Assembly (NCBI GenBank): GCA_029204225.1
Contig: CM055099.1
Coordinates: forward strand, 49,747,294 to 49,787,104
Length of the DNA: 39,811 nucleotides
Reading direction: 5' to 3'
Source of the DNA: Diphasiastrum complanatum
Taxonomy: Eukaryota; Streptophyta; Lycopodiopsida; Lycopodiales; Lycopodiaceae
Shown here: piece by piece, positions 1 through 12,524 of the stretch
How positions within the stretch are numbered: position 1 is the stretch's first letter
How the letters are laid out: each line of letters starts with the position of its first letter
Notes under the pieces: model-generated
Seen by the model: the letters and a program-made list of their open reading frames with translations, nothing else
The model's database searches: none
What the model was told of the DNA's origin: nothing
Translations under genes and position numbers: made by a program

Positions 1-2265
1 GCTTGGCTTGAATGTAAACGGTAACATCCTTCAATTCTCCAACAAACTTTCGTCGCGTCGAATCTGCTAACTTGATATTTCATTATGTTAATTGAATGTC
101 AATCAGCCCCAAAGCATGAGCTGTGTCTTCTGTTTTTATGTTCACGCTTGAACTAGAATCTACTGGCATATTTTCAATCAAACATCCTGCAATGGTGACA
201 TCAATTTCAGGTGCGCCGAGATCTCCTAAATCAATAGACAATACACCAACATCTGGCAAAGAAACTTTTTTCTTCTTTTTAGAGACAGAAAGACCTTTCA
301 ATTGCTTACGGTAATAAGTATTGTCTACCAACAATTGCTCAAAAGTGATATTTGGACGAGAGATCCAATATCATTCACTATATCATAGTCTTTTGTCTTT
401 GCTTTTGAGATTGGCTTGTCAATAACGGCACTAGACAATTTGGCCTTCAGTATTTCATCGTCCCCTTTCTCGAATGTGACCACCTTCTCCGCAGCAGCTG
501 ACTGTAGTTCAGTATTGATAATTTCTTTTGCTTCTGCTAAGATGTCTTTTGCAAATAATTTTGCAACATTGTGGTCATAGTCGGGGTCATCTTTAAGATC
601 TTCTTTAGTTGTAGATTTATTCATTGACTTGTTCAAAAATTTCTTCTTCGAAGAGTTTCTGCACTTCGTTGAAGATTTATCTTTGGGTTTCGAAGAGCCT
701 TTGCTTCTTGTTGTGACTTGAATAGCTTTTCCACGTCACTTGGCCAGGACTGGTTTTCTGTCTTCATCAATTTTCCTTCAATAATATCAATCCTCTACAC
801 AACAACATCAGTCGAAGCTTTTACTTTCGAGTCTGCAACTGCTGGTGTTGCTACATATTGGTACTTATTTCATGACTTCTACGGCTGAGGGCAGTCAAGA
901 TACTTGTGGCCAGGCTCCCTACAGTTTGAGCATAGTGGTACATAACCAATCGGCTTTCGTGGCTGAGGACAGTCAGGTCAAAAATGTCCCGGCTCTCCAC
1001 AGTTGTAACAGTTGCCTGACACTAGTTTAGTCATGGTTTGTGACTTCATCGCTGGTCCAACAAATTTAGGAGGATTGTGTCTTCTTGGTGCGCACTTTGG
1101 TCTATCCTGCTAGGCTGATGTTGTAGTGCCTTGAACATAATTAGTAGTCGCATCATTCTGAAAAATAAAGAGTACCTCCTAGGCAGGATCTTCGATATAC
1201 TTTACATTCACAGTGGTGCAGTCTTCCTTAGTATGTCCAGAAGTTCCACATTTTGTACACCACATTCCCGAGTTGGAAGAAGAAGCTTTTGGTCTTTTGT
1301 CTGCAACTTCAAAGATCTGCACTTTCAAATCATTAAACTTTTTATTAAGATCAGTCATATTACTCTTCCAAAGCTTTTCGACTTTAGAAGTTGACGACTT
1401 ATCCTCGATGGTTTTTGTATCTTTCTTCCGCTTGGATTGTCATTTACTTCTTTTATCTCCTTTATCAGCTTCTAATTCCGATGAATCACTGCTATCAGAC
1501 TCCAAGCTTGAAGAACTGGAACTTGATTCAGTATCCGAATCATCTTCACTATCACTAGAATCAATTTTAGACTTACGAGATCTTTTAGTTGAGCGTCGCT
1601 TTCATGCTAGTTTTGAGGTCTCAAAGTTTTCAGCACTAGCTATTACAGCTGCTAAGGAAGCCATGTCCCCCTGTTTGCAACACTGATCAATCTTTGGTGG
1701 TAAACCAGCCAAAAACCATTTGATCTGCATATCAACAAGATATACACCAGTTAGTTTTCCTATAAGATTCTTGATCTTACGTGTATATTTTCAAATGGAT
1801 TCTTTAGTTTTCTTCTGAACATTGTTCAGACGTTCGAGAATTCTGGATTTATAACCGATTTCTCTGAACTTGTTCAGAAACGCATCTTTTAGTAGTAACC
1901 AGGTTCCTATACAGCCTAGTTCAACTTGATTGTACCATATGCGTGCCTGCTTTCTCAGAAGACCAGGAAAGATTCGCAATTTGTCTACGTCAGTCCCTTC
2001 ATTATTTGCATTAGCAATTGACTCAAATTGGGAGACGTAGCTATCTGCATCATTTGAAGTAGTCCCTTTAAAATAATCGTACTTAATTTTGAGATAGAAG
2101 TGAAACGTGCAGCAGGACCCTCCATACTGAAGCTAATTAAGAGTACAAGTAACTGGGCAGTGATCTCGTCGAGATTTCTTCGACTCGCACTCTCACTTTG
2201 TCTTGGTAAAAATACCTCTCTGAGCTTACAATATCGTTCTAATCGGGATTCTCTATCTGACATAC
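1..2265 (-). pseudogene. Ty3-gypsy gag-protease, partial and decayed
   Basis: This is the 5' part of a gypsy polyprotein read leftwards and cut by the window edge. From about 2090 to 1790 one frame gives a Retrotrans_gag domain (YFKGTTSNDADSYV, then FPGLLRKQARIWYNQ and AFLNKFREIGY). Three CX2CX4HX4C zinc knuckles follow: CTKCGTSGHTKEDC near 1215-1255, CYNCGEPGHF..DC near 975-1015 and CSNCREPGHKYLDC near 890-935. A retropepsin-like stretch lies at 83-250 (PVDSSSSVNI, then AHALGL), followed after a frameshift by IKLADSTRRK at the left edge. Frames change several times and stops interrupt the knuckles, so it is dead. The catalytic triad reads D-S-S rather than D-S/T-G. Reverse transcriptase and integrase would lie left of the window. 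Confidence 0.85.
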
Positions 2266-2315
2266 ATTAGAAATGGAGATGGATGTGTCAGTTTTCTTAT
2301 AACTTTCCTAAGCTA

Positions 2316-2333
2316 TCCCCGACAACGACGCCA
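2316..2333 (-). other. Primer binding site, tRNA-Asp type
   Basis: On the minus strand this reads TGGCGTCGTTGTCGGGGA. It matches the complement of the plant tRNA-Asp 3' end (TGGCGCCGTTGCCGGGGA) except for two C-to-T changes. That is the usual primer of Tat/Athila-like gypsy elements. It sits between the gag region to its left and the proposed LTR to its right, as expected for a minus-strand element. Confidence 0.8.
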
Positions 2334-2338
2334 GAAAT

Positions 2339-3296
2339 TGGATATGTCGTACTATACCAACAAGGTTAATATAGATTTTGTAGTCAATAATGTGAAACCC
2401 ACAGAGGACAGTGTTAGAAAGTTATGTATTTGGTACAATTTATGACTTATTTTGAGTGAAGTGGCTTCGGGCGTTATTCTGGTTGTCAACAGACATTAGA
2501 AAGTAACTAGTATTACGGGTGTGAAGTGTTAATAATTCCAGAACAGCAGTCTTGCCTCTATCAAATGGAATGAAATGTGTTCTACAGGTGAGATGTTATC
2601 AGAGTAGTACAGCAGTAATACACTATGGCTGATCAAGGTGTCAACAGAGAGTCTAGAAATGTTTGATGTATTCATGTTTGTGCAGACAATTATTAATTGC
2701 ATTTGCGAACTGTTTGTTTTTAGACAGAAGTCCTCAATAACTTAAGTCCAAGGTTATGGTTAAAGAACACAAAGAGTTTTAGAGCACATTAGAAACTTAT
2801 GTCAGTTACAAGCAAGAACACAGATCAAAGACTCAAGTCCTCAGACAGGGACTGACATCTCAGATGTATACATACAGTTCTATGAATGATTGGGCTAGAC
2901 TGTACCAAATGTAGACTTTATTCGAGTGTCGAAAAAAAAGTATTCGCGACAGACGAATAAGTGGATTTTAAGACAATTTCTTAGAGCATATTTACGGACA
3001 TACAACAAATGACTGTAATGCGCTAAAGAGTCTATCTGATCAGAGAGTAATTCATGTAATGCATTAGAGATTGCTAGTAGACTCAGGATCACTCACACTC
3101 AACAGTGCGGAGAACAGAGATAAGAGAGAATAAACCTCAACACTCTATTCATTTTTTCAACCTCTCACAAATACATAAACTCTTTCTCTCTCAATGGTTG
3201 AGACTAAAGCGTGTGATCAATATATGTTCTATGGAGCGAACAAACACACCTCTAAAACTACAAGTGCGCCGCTCCCATGAAAAGGTCTAGTTAACA
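2339..3296 (-). repeat. 5' LTR of the minus-strand gypsy element (tentative ends)
   Basis: The LTR should begin a few bases beyond the primer site. The plus strand there starts TGGATATGTCG at 2339, and a good outer end is TTAACA at 3296, so the minus strand begins TGTTAACTAG. Inside, the minus strand has a TATA-like ATATATTGATC near 3215, followed by a pyrimidine-rich, leader-like stretch. A shorter alternative ends at 3104, where the minus strand starts TGTTGAGTG. The partner LTR is outside the window, so target duplications cannot be checked. Confidence 0.5.
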
Positions 3297-3830
3297 ATTA
3301 GGTTGAGTATATGTTCAATTATACCATAAGAGGTATATTTAACTAAGAGTTGAAATTACTCTAGTTTAACAAGTCGATTCATATTTAGTCGTTTCGCGTA
3401 GATGACCTAGTAAAGGCTTATCCAAGGCAATGTTTCCCTTTTAGAGGTCTTGTCCTTAAATACAAGGCAAGTCTTTAGGAGATATATTTTCGAAAAGTAA
3501 CTTAGGCCTCTTCATGGTTTATATTTTCTAGCTCATATCTTCATTTCCGAGTATATCATGCCATATTTAGGTTAATATTCAATATTTAACGTTGGGGTGT
3601 CAATTCTACCATTTTGGGTCACATTGATTATCTTTTGTAACTTAGGGAAGGGATTTTTGTGGCTATTTCCTCTTGAATTGTTTTGCATAAAAATATATTA
3701 CTTTATTGAAAGAAAGATAGGAAAATTCCATCAAGAAGTACATGATTAAAGATAGAAAAATTGAACACCCAAAGGCAAATGTTAATATATAACTAATCTA
3801 GATCTGCTTGAAATCTTAGGAAATTCAAGT
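3297..3830. other. Spacer without a recognised gene
   Basis: This is AT-rich sequence between the gypsy LTR and the LINE. It may include the 3' untranslated tail of the minus-strand LINE, but no clear poly-A tail, promoter or RNA gene is visible. Confidence 0.5.
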
Positions 3831-6140
3831 TTAAACGACACCAACAACATAGAAAATGTCACTTTGTAACGTTGAATACACAGAAAGTTTAGGATGTCGT
3901 GAAGTAGCTACACCAGCTGCATTACCACGACGAATTAACATTTGAGCTTGAGCACATTTGTAAGGCAATAGATACATGCTGTCGAAAATAGGACACCATG
4001 ATGGACAAAGGAAGTGCAGAATGCCTTTTGACATATAGAGTCACATAGTCATTGAGAAACTTGTCAAGTTTTTTGATGAAGACATCCAAAAGTCTCAATA
4101 TAAAAAGGAATAAATGCCTTTGAAGGGTACCAATCCTGATAGTCACGTTTTTTGTCAAGAGCAACGTGATTGGTCGCCACTCCTTGAGTGGCAGATGTTC
4201 GTTGTAGAAGATCAGGATGAGTCGGATCAATAATAACTACAGCACCCAAAGTTTGAACACCATCTTTGGAGAAGACAACATCAACACATCGACAAGAGGA
4301 TTGTGACGTAGTAACGGGAAGGACATGCAGTTGCTCATGAAGAACATGGAAACCACTCTCGATAGCAATTGGCGCAACCACATATTGAATAGTATCATGT
4401 GAAGATATTCGATCACCACCTAGAAGGACATCTCATAAGATGCGTGCCCAGAGAGTCCAAAGCATGGCCACAAGAACATTTGACAATTCCAGCTAATGAC
4501 AGATGAGGGAGATCCAACCTTAGATAGATTGCTTCAAAGAAGAACTCAGAGGACATACACAAATGAGAAAGAGTTGGACGTGCCAACAACCAAGCCTCGG
4601 CCCCAGTACCAGCAGAAGAAAACAAGTATGCCTGAATGGCGTCGAAGGAGAGTCTTGTATCAGCTGGGTGAAAAGGTAAGCATGCAATTGCTCAGACAAA
4701 GAGTGTTGTAAACGCGGTTTTGAGTGAGTGATTAACGATTCAAAAGGGGGCCTATGCAATAAATCTCGAGCATCCCATAGTGATCATTGAAAACCCAGAC
4801 TACCTGATTCCACATGTGCTACTGATTCAAAAAGGAGAGGGTGATCATTCTGCTGGAATTGAGAGACAAGTGCAGAAGCAACCAAAGCCCAACTTCCCAA
4901 ATAAGCAGCTGGAGCAACTTGTGTTGTAGAAGATAAACCCAGCCCACCTGAAGAGGCAGGCAAAAATATTTGATGCTTGAGCAATATGCTATTGGAATGT
5001 TGCAAAGAATCTGCTGCAAGTAGGCTTCCCAAAATCTGTAATAAGGAATTATCGAAGCCTTGTAGAAGATGCATAATATCTTAAGAGGGAGGAACACAAC
5101 GAAGCAAATAACTAGGTCGCTGAGCAAAACAACGAGTCATAATGGCGAATGCGACTTGCATGTTTCCCAATTTTGGAAGTAAATCAGAATGTTGAATTTG
5201 TTGCTGTAGAACCTGTTGAACCATAGAATGGACATGAGCGGTTGAGCCGATAGGTATTCCCAAAGCTTTGATACCATGTTCAGGCGAGCACCATGCTGTA
5301 CACTTTGATAAATTGATAGAAAGCCCGAGCAGCAATAATTGTTTAAATGCAGAAATGCAAGAAGAACCGTCCTTGGACGGCCCACAATATGCGTGTCATC
5401 TACGATGGAAGGCAAAAGACAAGAAGAGAAACTTGCAGAGGTTGAACGCAAGGCATGCAGGTGAGCAAGAGCGAACAAAGGGCCACCAAGAGGATCCCCT
5501 TGACGGGTGCCAGTTGCAAAAAGAATGACAGTGACATCTCCCAAGAAGTAGTATGATTGTAGTATAGTGGAGCTTCACATGCGTAGAAAGTACGAACAAA
5601 AGGAATGAGAGAACGAAAAGGCTCATTGGCATCACGCAGCTCTTGAAAGATCACGCTACGAAACACGGAGTTGAAAGAATTTGTGACATCAACTTGAATA
5701 ACAACCCAATCTGGGTGGGCATCCAGAAAATAGCACGCAAAGCATGAACAACGATTTCACGGCAACCGGAAGTCACACAACCAAATTGGAGAGGAGAGAA
5801 ATGAGCTCAGAAATCATCACGAAACTGAAATGCAAGGGTACGGGCAACCAACCAATACAAAACTTCTCCCATAGCAATAGGACGAACACCCCTAGAAGAT
5901 TTGTCCAAGGCGATTAGGCTGGCTGAACTCAAAATAGTAGCGATCGATGAAGGAATGTGACCAATTGCAATGGAATTACACACTTGGAAAAGAAAACCAA
6001 AACCGCTTGCCAAATCGTCGGGAGAAAGGAAATCATGAAAATGCTCAAAAACCCACCCATTAGGACCGCGGAGATGAAGCAAAGCATTGAGAAAATCAGG
6101 TTGCCCAAGCTGGAGGCTTGTATCTCAAAATCCTGGACAA
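3831..6140 (-). pseudogene. Non-LTR retrotransposon (LINE) with RT and restriction-like endonuclease
   Basis: Read leftwards, the fragments line up as one protein. At 5807-6120 is the RT N-terminal part (SASLIALDKSSRGVRPIAMGEV). Motif A, VDVTNSFNSV, is near 5670-5700. Motif B is GTRQGDPLGGPLFAL near 5470-5520, and motif C is VDDTHIVG, with the two Asp codons at 5395-5400. The thumb region is at 4784-5335. A CX1CX7HX4C zinc motif (KCSCGHALDSLGTHLMRC) is near 4434-4487. A PD-(D/E)XK-like segment (CVDVVFSKDG..VVIIDPTHPDL, later K..Y) is at 4064-4330, and a conserved tail runs to 3831. RT, then CCHC, then nuclease is the order of R2-like elements. Many frameshifts and stops show it is dead. The left part of the protein before RT is missing, as in 5'-truncated LINE copies. 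Confidence 0.85.
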
Positions 6141-6998
6141 ATAACTGCTTATTTGCATAAAAATGGCTTACCTTAGCCTAAGTTCTTAGCCATAAGTGGA
6201 AAGGCTACTTTCTCCACTTCATTAAACTATTGTAGGTTTCTTTTATAAGCTTGACTTGAAATTTGTGGTTCGAGGAGAAGCATGGATAGTGTGCGGGATC
6301 CAAAGCACCAACTATTGCCACTCACACTTATATCCTTACAGATTTTGGAGAACTAGATGTTTCTAGCAATCTGTAGAATTGATCAGAAATCAGAACAAAC
6401 ATTTTTAGTTGCAAAAGGCAAGGCAAAGCATTTCTAAACGCAACGCCAACCTTGAAAATAAGAAGACAATGTAGCTCATCTCTAATTTCGTTTGTGTTCT
6501 TTTTGTAATCCTCATCGTAGAATTGACAGAATGAAACTTCTGCATAAATGTATGCATTCCACGTTTTTAGCATCACGTGAAATATGAATCAACTAGCACT
6601 GATACTTCAAATTGGCTTAAGTTATTTGTCAATCATGATAAAAGGATAAAGAAAAGAGCATTTCCATTAGCAGTTTAGAAGCTATACAGTTTGGAGATAT
6701 TTTGACTATAGCCAGATTGAAAGAGTGGCAGACTAGACTTTCCAATAATGACCATAGTTTTGATTGAACATGAAAGAGTTTGCTAGCCCAGATGTCAGTC
6801 TGGCCAGGGATTGTACAAGAAATTTCTCAGGAGTCATGGTGTGGATCAGTATTCACAAGATTTACGAGAACAATCTACAACCCGTTGTGCGGAAGTTTGA
6901 CGAAAAGTAGCCTATTTTTTGGATTGAAGGTTGGGTTGTTTTTGTGAATGTTTTTTGAACACGAGTATCCAGTTAGATTGGAAATAAAAGCAGTGTTA
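6141..6998. other. Intergenic sequence downstream of the DUF4408/DUF761 gene
   Basis: No coding pattern, RNA gene or mobile-element hallmark is visible. It holds the 3' side of the 6999-7922 gene and probably its untranslated region. No canonical AATAAA was found on the minus strand close to the stop. Confidence 0.5.
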
Positions 6999-7922
6999 TT
7001 AATAGTGGCGCAATGATTCCTGCCTTAGCTGCTCACGGAATTTTGCAAAAAAGGCTTCAATCCTTTCGTTCAGCTCATCTTTTTCTATCACCAACGCCTT
7101 CGCCTCCTTCCTGCTCATCCCACATTCCATTGCAATGGCTTTATCGGTTGACACATGATCTCTTACAATCACACGTGAAGCGGTCTGAGTAAACGTTGCA
7201 CTTCTCTTCGTGAGTTTGATCTTCACAGCTTCTTCTGCAGATTTCAGATCAACTGTACTGGATGATCTTTTTCGTGCATTTATGGTGGCCTCAAATTCCT
7301 CGCTTGCTCGATCAGCCATAGACTCTGGCTGCTTGGCCGGCGCCTGGCGTTGCGCAAACTTTTTTTTTTGAGAACTAGCTGGCTTCTGCTCTTTAACAAT
7401 CTCTCCAACAATACCTGCACAAGATGTTAAACTAATTTGCTCCTTAGAACCCAAAACTCGCAAGCATTGGGACGATAGCTTGGAGGGGTGGAGAGCTGGA
7501 GGAATGGAAATGAGAGGAGAGGCTAAGGGTGTAGTGTCCCTAAGAACCGGTAGAACTCGTGGAGATGATTCTTTTGAAGAAGCCCACATTAATCGGTGAT
7601 TTTCGTCTTTGATGGCAGCAGTGTCCGCAGTGCAAGATTCACCTGAACTTTCTGATGTTAACCAGATCAACAGTATTACAACATTTACAAGAAGAAACAA
7701 GACAGACTGGGTCAGAGATTCCACCACCCTCCGCCAGAATATTTGAGGTGCGAACTTCCAAAAGAGGAATCTCATAGGTGGGAGAAGGCATCCAGCAAAC
7801 CAAGGAAGTATTGTTACGATAAAGATGACTACAATAGAAAAGGACGGATTTTCAGGCGCTGTTCGCATCCACAATTCGGAAATGAGCTGCAATTTCAGCC
7901 TGAGAGAGCGCCCTATGGCCAT
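6999..7922 (-). CDS. DUF4408/DUF761 domain membrane protein
   Basis: A 307-residue open frame from ATG at 7922 to TAA at 6999. Residues about 27-50 (SIVVIFIVTILPWFAGCLL) and 67-88 (SVLFLLVNVVILLIWLTS) form two hydrophobic segments, the usual DUF4408 N-terminus. A polar, low-complexity middle of roughly 150 residues follows. The C-terminus, KDELNERIEAFFAKFREQLRQ, is the DUF761 signature. This architecture is specific to land plants; the biochemical role is unknown, and some relatives are described as fibre-expressed proteins. It is the only apparently intact host gene here. It has a degenerate paralogue at 38255-39033 on the same strand. The two share SRVIVRD before DUF761 and nearly identical C-termini. 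No intron is needed. Confidence 0.85.
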   Translation of the reverse strand: MAIGRSLRLKLQLISELWMRTAPENPSFSIVVIFIVTILPWFAGCLLPPMRFLFWKFAPQIFWRRVVESLTQSVLFLLVNVVILLIWLTSESSGESCTADTAAIKDENHRLMWASSKESSPRVLPVLRDTTPLASPLISIPPALHPSKLSSQCLRVLGSKEQISLTSCAGIVGEIVKEQKPASSQKKKFAQRQAPAKQPESMADRASEEFEATINARKRSSSTVDLKSAEEAVKIKLTKRSATFTQTASRVIVRDHVSTDKAIAMECGMSRKEAKALVIEKDELNERIEAFFAKFREQLRQESLRHY

Positions 7923-8114
7923 ACCCTTGCAAAGTTTCTGTTGTGAACTGCACTCTCAGGCACGTTGGGATGTCAAAATGAGAATCAAAATACAAGTGCT
8001 TGCAGAAAATGCAAACTGCAATCAGTTGGCATCAAATGGAAGAGAGCACATGCAAGCAATACTCAGAACTTTGCAAAAATCTCCTGAGTGGCACAACAAG
8101 CTGATGGTCTGAAG

Positions 8115-8127
8115 GTATATATATACA
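8115..8127 (-). promoter_or_regulatory. TATA box candidate for the 6999-7922 gene
   Basis: An alternating TATATATATA tract on the minus strand lies about 195 bases upstream of the ATG at 7922. A start site about 30 bases downstream would give a leader of roughly 160 bases. Simple TA repeats are common, so this is only plausible. Confidence 0.4.
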
Positions 8128-8533
8128 TATGTGCATCGTGGGTGGCCAAGATGGTCTGAAGCATTTCACCAAAACTAAGCTGATTGAACCTGATCAACAC
8201 ATTGATTAAGCAATTATATTCCAGTAACAGTTATGGCAATTAATTATCAGCCACAAAATTAGACAACTTTTCGGAACCATACCTGCAGCTTCCAGCTACT
8301 TAGAAACTTCGACCTACAGAGTACAACAGAGGAGAACTTGAATCGCACAATGCAACCCGTGGGGGGGGACAAATCTAGAGATCTGCAATCTGATCTGGAA
8401 AGTAGGAATGGAGAGGAAAGCAGAGCAAAAGCTTATTCTTCTCGTGGACCCACAGGCCGAGTGACGGAACCAGGATGCTTCACAGACTACATGCCCATTG
8501 GACCGTCTTCTAGCTTTTTGTTTTCTCTTGCAA

Positions 8534-8536
<3 letters not shown>

Positions 8537-8602
<66 letters not shown>
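8537..8602. repeat. (TC)33 microsatellite
   Basis: An uninterrupted dinucleotide run of 66 bases, lying about 600 bases upstream of the minus-strand gene, where it reads as GA. GA/CT tracts are common in plant promoters and leaders, so it may belong to that gene's upstream region. Confidence 0.95.
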
Positions 8603-8609
<7 letters not shown>

Positions 8610-9276
8610 TTTTTTTCTCCCACTCGGATTTTCGTTTCATTTCCCATCAATTTTCAGATCCTAATCCTAATTGTGGGTCATATACACACTAGAGATAGCT
8701 TAATTTCTTAAAACCAATGAGATTGTGTAGAAATTGCCTAACGTAGAATTGATTACTGGTGCATCTATTATTGGTCTAGATCTACATTTAAGATCATCAT
8801 TAGATCTTAGATACTCACATGGTATTAGAACAAGGAGGCAACCAAAAATAGTAGTCTTGCCAAAATCAATAGAGATTGTAAGTGGATCAAATTTAATTCA
8901 ACTTTGTGTTGTGAGTTGATCTATGTAATATTAAGCCATTTTTAGGTCTTTTCAAGTCTTTTGGATTCCAAGGATAGACATCAAGTGTTTTTTGATGTGA
9001 TTCATCAAAAAAGTTCTTTATTTGTTGAAGAAATTGTTTACATATAGGCTACATGGTTGTTGCTAGTTTCTAAATTGACAATCTGCCTAGTGAGTGAGCG
9101 CTCCCCATGTGGATAAACAAATCTCCTTTGTAAATGAACAATCTCTTTTTATGGATGAAAAATTTTCATTTGTGGACATGAGCTTTGCTCCCCTTGGAAA
9201 AAAATGTCTCCCTATATGGATGAGCATTAAGATTGTCAATTATTTTTGCATACGGTTTTTTGTTGATTCAATAGTG
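8603..9276. other. Spacer without a recognised gene
   Basis: AT-rich sequence with no convincing frame. A weak copia-like primer-site match (TGGTATTAGAAC near 8820) was seen but has no supporting gag or LTR. Confidence 0.4.
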
Positions 9277-9700
<424 letters not shown>

Positions 9701-10218
9701 AACATTCATGATTCACCATCTTTTTTAATATTGTGTGTCATTTTGTTTCAATTTTGAATCACAAGGCCCACATATTACAATGTCTAAATCTTTATTTGAA
9801 TTGCACTCTTGGAAAAAAAAAAATTTAAGTAATGGGGAAAGATCCTAATTCATTTTTTGCAATAAATCTTGAATTCAAATCATTTTGTTGCTTCATATAT
9901 ATTATAGATAGAATACATCAGCTGGCTAAACTAAAACTGCTCAAAGTTCTATTCAAAATTTCAAAGTTCTATTCGAAATTTGTGACAAGTTAAAGATTTT
10001 ATGAACCAAGTGTCCAAATGAGTTTCGTATGTGTGCATCTTCTTCTTGAGTATATTCTAAATATAGTATATACATGTCACATAGCAAATGATGTTTTACA
10101 TTGGTCCACAACAAAACATGACAGTTTGCGCTTTCATCCACATACCAGTTTGAGCTTACCATTTGTAAAAGTATGCTAATCCATCAATTACATGGTAGCA
10201 TTTGAAGTAAAACATTTA

Positions 10219-10484
10219 TCTATTTGAAGTTTAGTTATGTAGATGGTCTAATTTGTGTGTTATTACGGTTCTTCTGCTTTCCATAAGCTTTGTATCATTA
10301 GATTCGTTTGAAAATCTATGAGCTCCATGATACTCAGCATGGACTTGGCCATTATCTCTAGAATATACATCTTCCAATTCTCAGTTGAGAGAGGAATTGA
10401 ACGTGGCTGTCTCTTTTTATGGCAAAGATTTTTCTTTTCTCTGTGTTTGGCTTGTTCTTACTGTAACCTTTGCAAGCAGAGTTC
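10219..10484. repeat. Direct repeat copy B, without the TC tract
   Basis: The partner of 9277-9700. At the microsatellite position it reads GTGGCTGTCTCTTTTTATGG, and it has roughly 25 extra bases near 10262-10290. Sequence between the copies (9701-10218) is AT-rich with no gene seen. Confidence 0.8.
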
Positions 10485-10840
10485 CACTAAGTTGTGTAAT
10501 GGGTAAGCAAGATGGAGGAAATAATCAAGTTTCCAATGAGTACAATTGGGCCTATTAGTATTCCCTTGCTAGATGGCAAATGTAAATGTTGTCCAATTAT
10601 GGGTATGACATGGAATATTCTAGAATATGGCAAGAGGCTTCTATAATAAGCCCAAACATGACACAACAGATGTAGAGAGTCGGAAGTATTAGAAATAAGC
10701 AAACCAGTGGGCATCCTGCGTGTGTGAGTCCAACATTGGGCCTTAGGCTAATAAGTGCCATGGAGACGTATCCATGTACAAGACAATAGTTCACTTTTTG
10801 TTTGTTGTTGTGTTTGGCATAATTGTACATTGCCTTTAGC
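10485..10840. other. Spacer without a recognised gene
   Basis: No convincing coding or RNA feature. It separates repeat copy B from the copia gag-protease fragment. Confidence 0.4.
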
Positions 10841-12380
10841 TTATATGTAGAAAAGCCTGTGATAACATATGTTTAAGGCATTATATGGCATGATATGAAA
10901 TGATGATCTACTCTCTTTATGACGACATGCGACACCACTTGTTGCACAAATGACATAACAAAGAAATGTAGAAGAACCGCCTCCTTCATGCATGCACCTA
11001 GCAACATTTTCTCCCATATAATCAAAGAAACCATTAGCAACAATCTTTTTCAAGGAAGAACCTTCACCACCTTCATTGATGAAGTTAGCTCTTTCCTTAC
11101 CTTTTGCATGCTTGCACTTGCCATGAAGAACCATCATTATCCTCATAGCTAGCCAAGTTAGCACAAAGGTGAACATCTCCAAGAAGCATATTGAATCTTG
11201 ACCTAGATCTGGCATAAGAAAGCTTGTTAGACTTTGCATAAGATCCACCAATCTTATTGATGCTTAAAGAGAACTTTGGAAAGTTGAGACCAATCTCCTT
11301 TCTCATTCCATCCTTTTTGTTAGCCATAACAAAAGCATCAAGTTTGAAAAGTCTACCTTGCCTATTGCCCCTAGCAACCAAGATTTCTTTCTTTGTAATG
11401 AAACAAGCATCACCACCAAACTTTACCATGTATCCTTTCTCTATCATTTGACCAACACTTAGCAAATTCTTTGAAAGTGAAGGAATTTAAAGAACATCAT
11501 GAAGCCTTGCTTTCCTATTAGTAGAAAGACAAATAGGAATTGAACAAATACCTTCAATCACACACTCACCACCAGGCTAGGTGAATTGCTTTTTTGGCTT
11601 CATCATAAGTGACCAAAGAAGTAAAGAACTCCTTGTGACTAGTCATGTGTGAACTAGCTCCACTATGAATCCACCATGAATCTTTGTCACCTTCACTTGA
11701 TATTGGACTTGAAGAATATATCAAAAGAGAATCACAACCACCTAGATCCTCATCATTATAAATTTAATTTGCTTGCTACCTTCATCTCTTTGCTTCTTCA
11801 AACATTCATTAGCAAAATGCCCTTGATACCACAATAAAAGCATTTCAATCTAGACCTATCTTTCTTCTTGCCAAAAGAAAAAGTATCAACTTGATCTTGC
11901 CCTTTAGGATATTTGCTTTTACCTTTGCCCTTGAATTTTCCTTTGATGAACATAGCCTCCATGCGATGTTGATGTAAATCCATCTCTAACTTGAAGCCTA
12001 TATTCTTCATTCACCAATATCTCTTGCAAATCCACAATGCTTGACAAGGTTCTTTGAATAGCAAAGCTTTGAACAAGATTAGCATGATCATCCAACAAGC
12101 CATTAAGTATAACTTGAACAGTTTCTACCTACTTAATGCTTTCATCAATACATGCTAACTCATCATTGAATGCTTTAACTCTCAACACAAAAGCATGAGC
12201 ACTCTCTTCCTTCTTTTGCATACTTTGAAAGATTTGCCTTCTAAGAGTACGTACTCTTGATGTAGACTTGGATTCATAAAGCTTCTTCAAAGCTTCCCAA
12301 GCCTCCAAAGATGATGTGTGAAAAATTTCAGATCACTAAGATCCAAAATGTGTCCCTTGATCTTTGGTTAGAAAGTCAAC
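10841..12380 (-). pseudogene. Ty1-copia gag-protease-pre-integrase fragment
   Basis: Read leftwards: copia gag of the UBN2 type from about 12350 (EAWEALKKLYESKS, RTLRRQIFQSM), then a zinc knuckle at 11802-11842 (CFYCGIKGHFANEC) that needs a one-base frameshift inside it. The protease at 11646-11678 reads WWIHSGASSHMT, where copia normally has D-S-G-A, so the catalytic Asp is His (codon 11665-11667). The GAG pre-integrase motif LLSVGQMIEKGYMV lies near 11420-11465, with GRLFKLD near 11340-11360. Several stops break it. The stretch 10841-11330 is in the same orientation but not clearly homologous to anything. The matching integrase and RT lie next door on the opposite strand. Confidence 0.8.
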
Positions 12381-12524
12381 ACAACATACAATATTGCCAA
12401 TGTAGAAAAATCAGCATCTACTTAATTAAAGAGATGCAAACTCAATAAGAACTTGATCAAACATCAAATATATGATAAAATGAAGTTGATGTTTGTACAA
12501 TAACAGTACCCTACTGTACTTCCC

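Noticed and set aside
7743-8112. Plus-strand frames over the 5' end of the DUF4408/DUF761 gene
   Set aside because: They are antisense to a recognised gene and show no family features.
8819-8830. Copia-like primer site TGGTATTAGAAC
   Set aside because: Two mismatches and no gag or LTR evidence around it.
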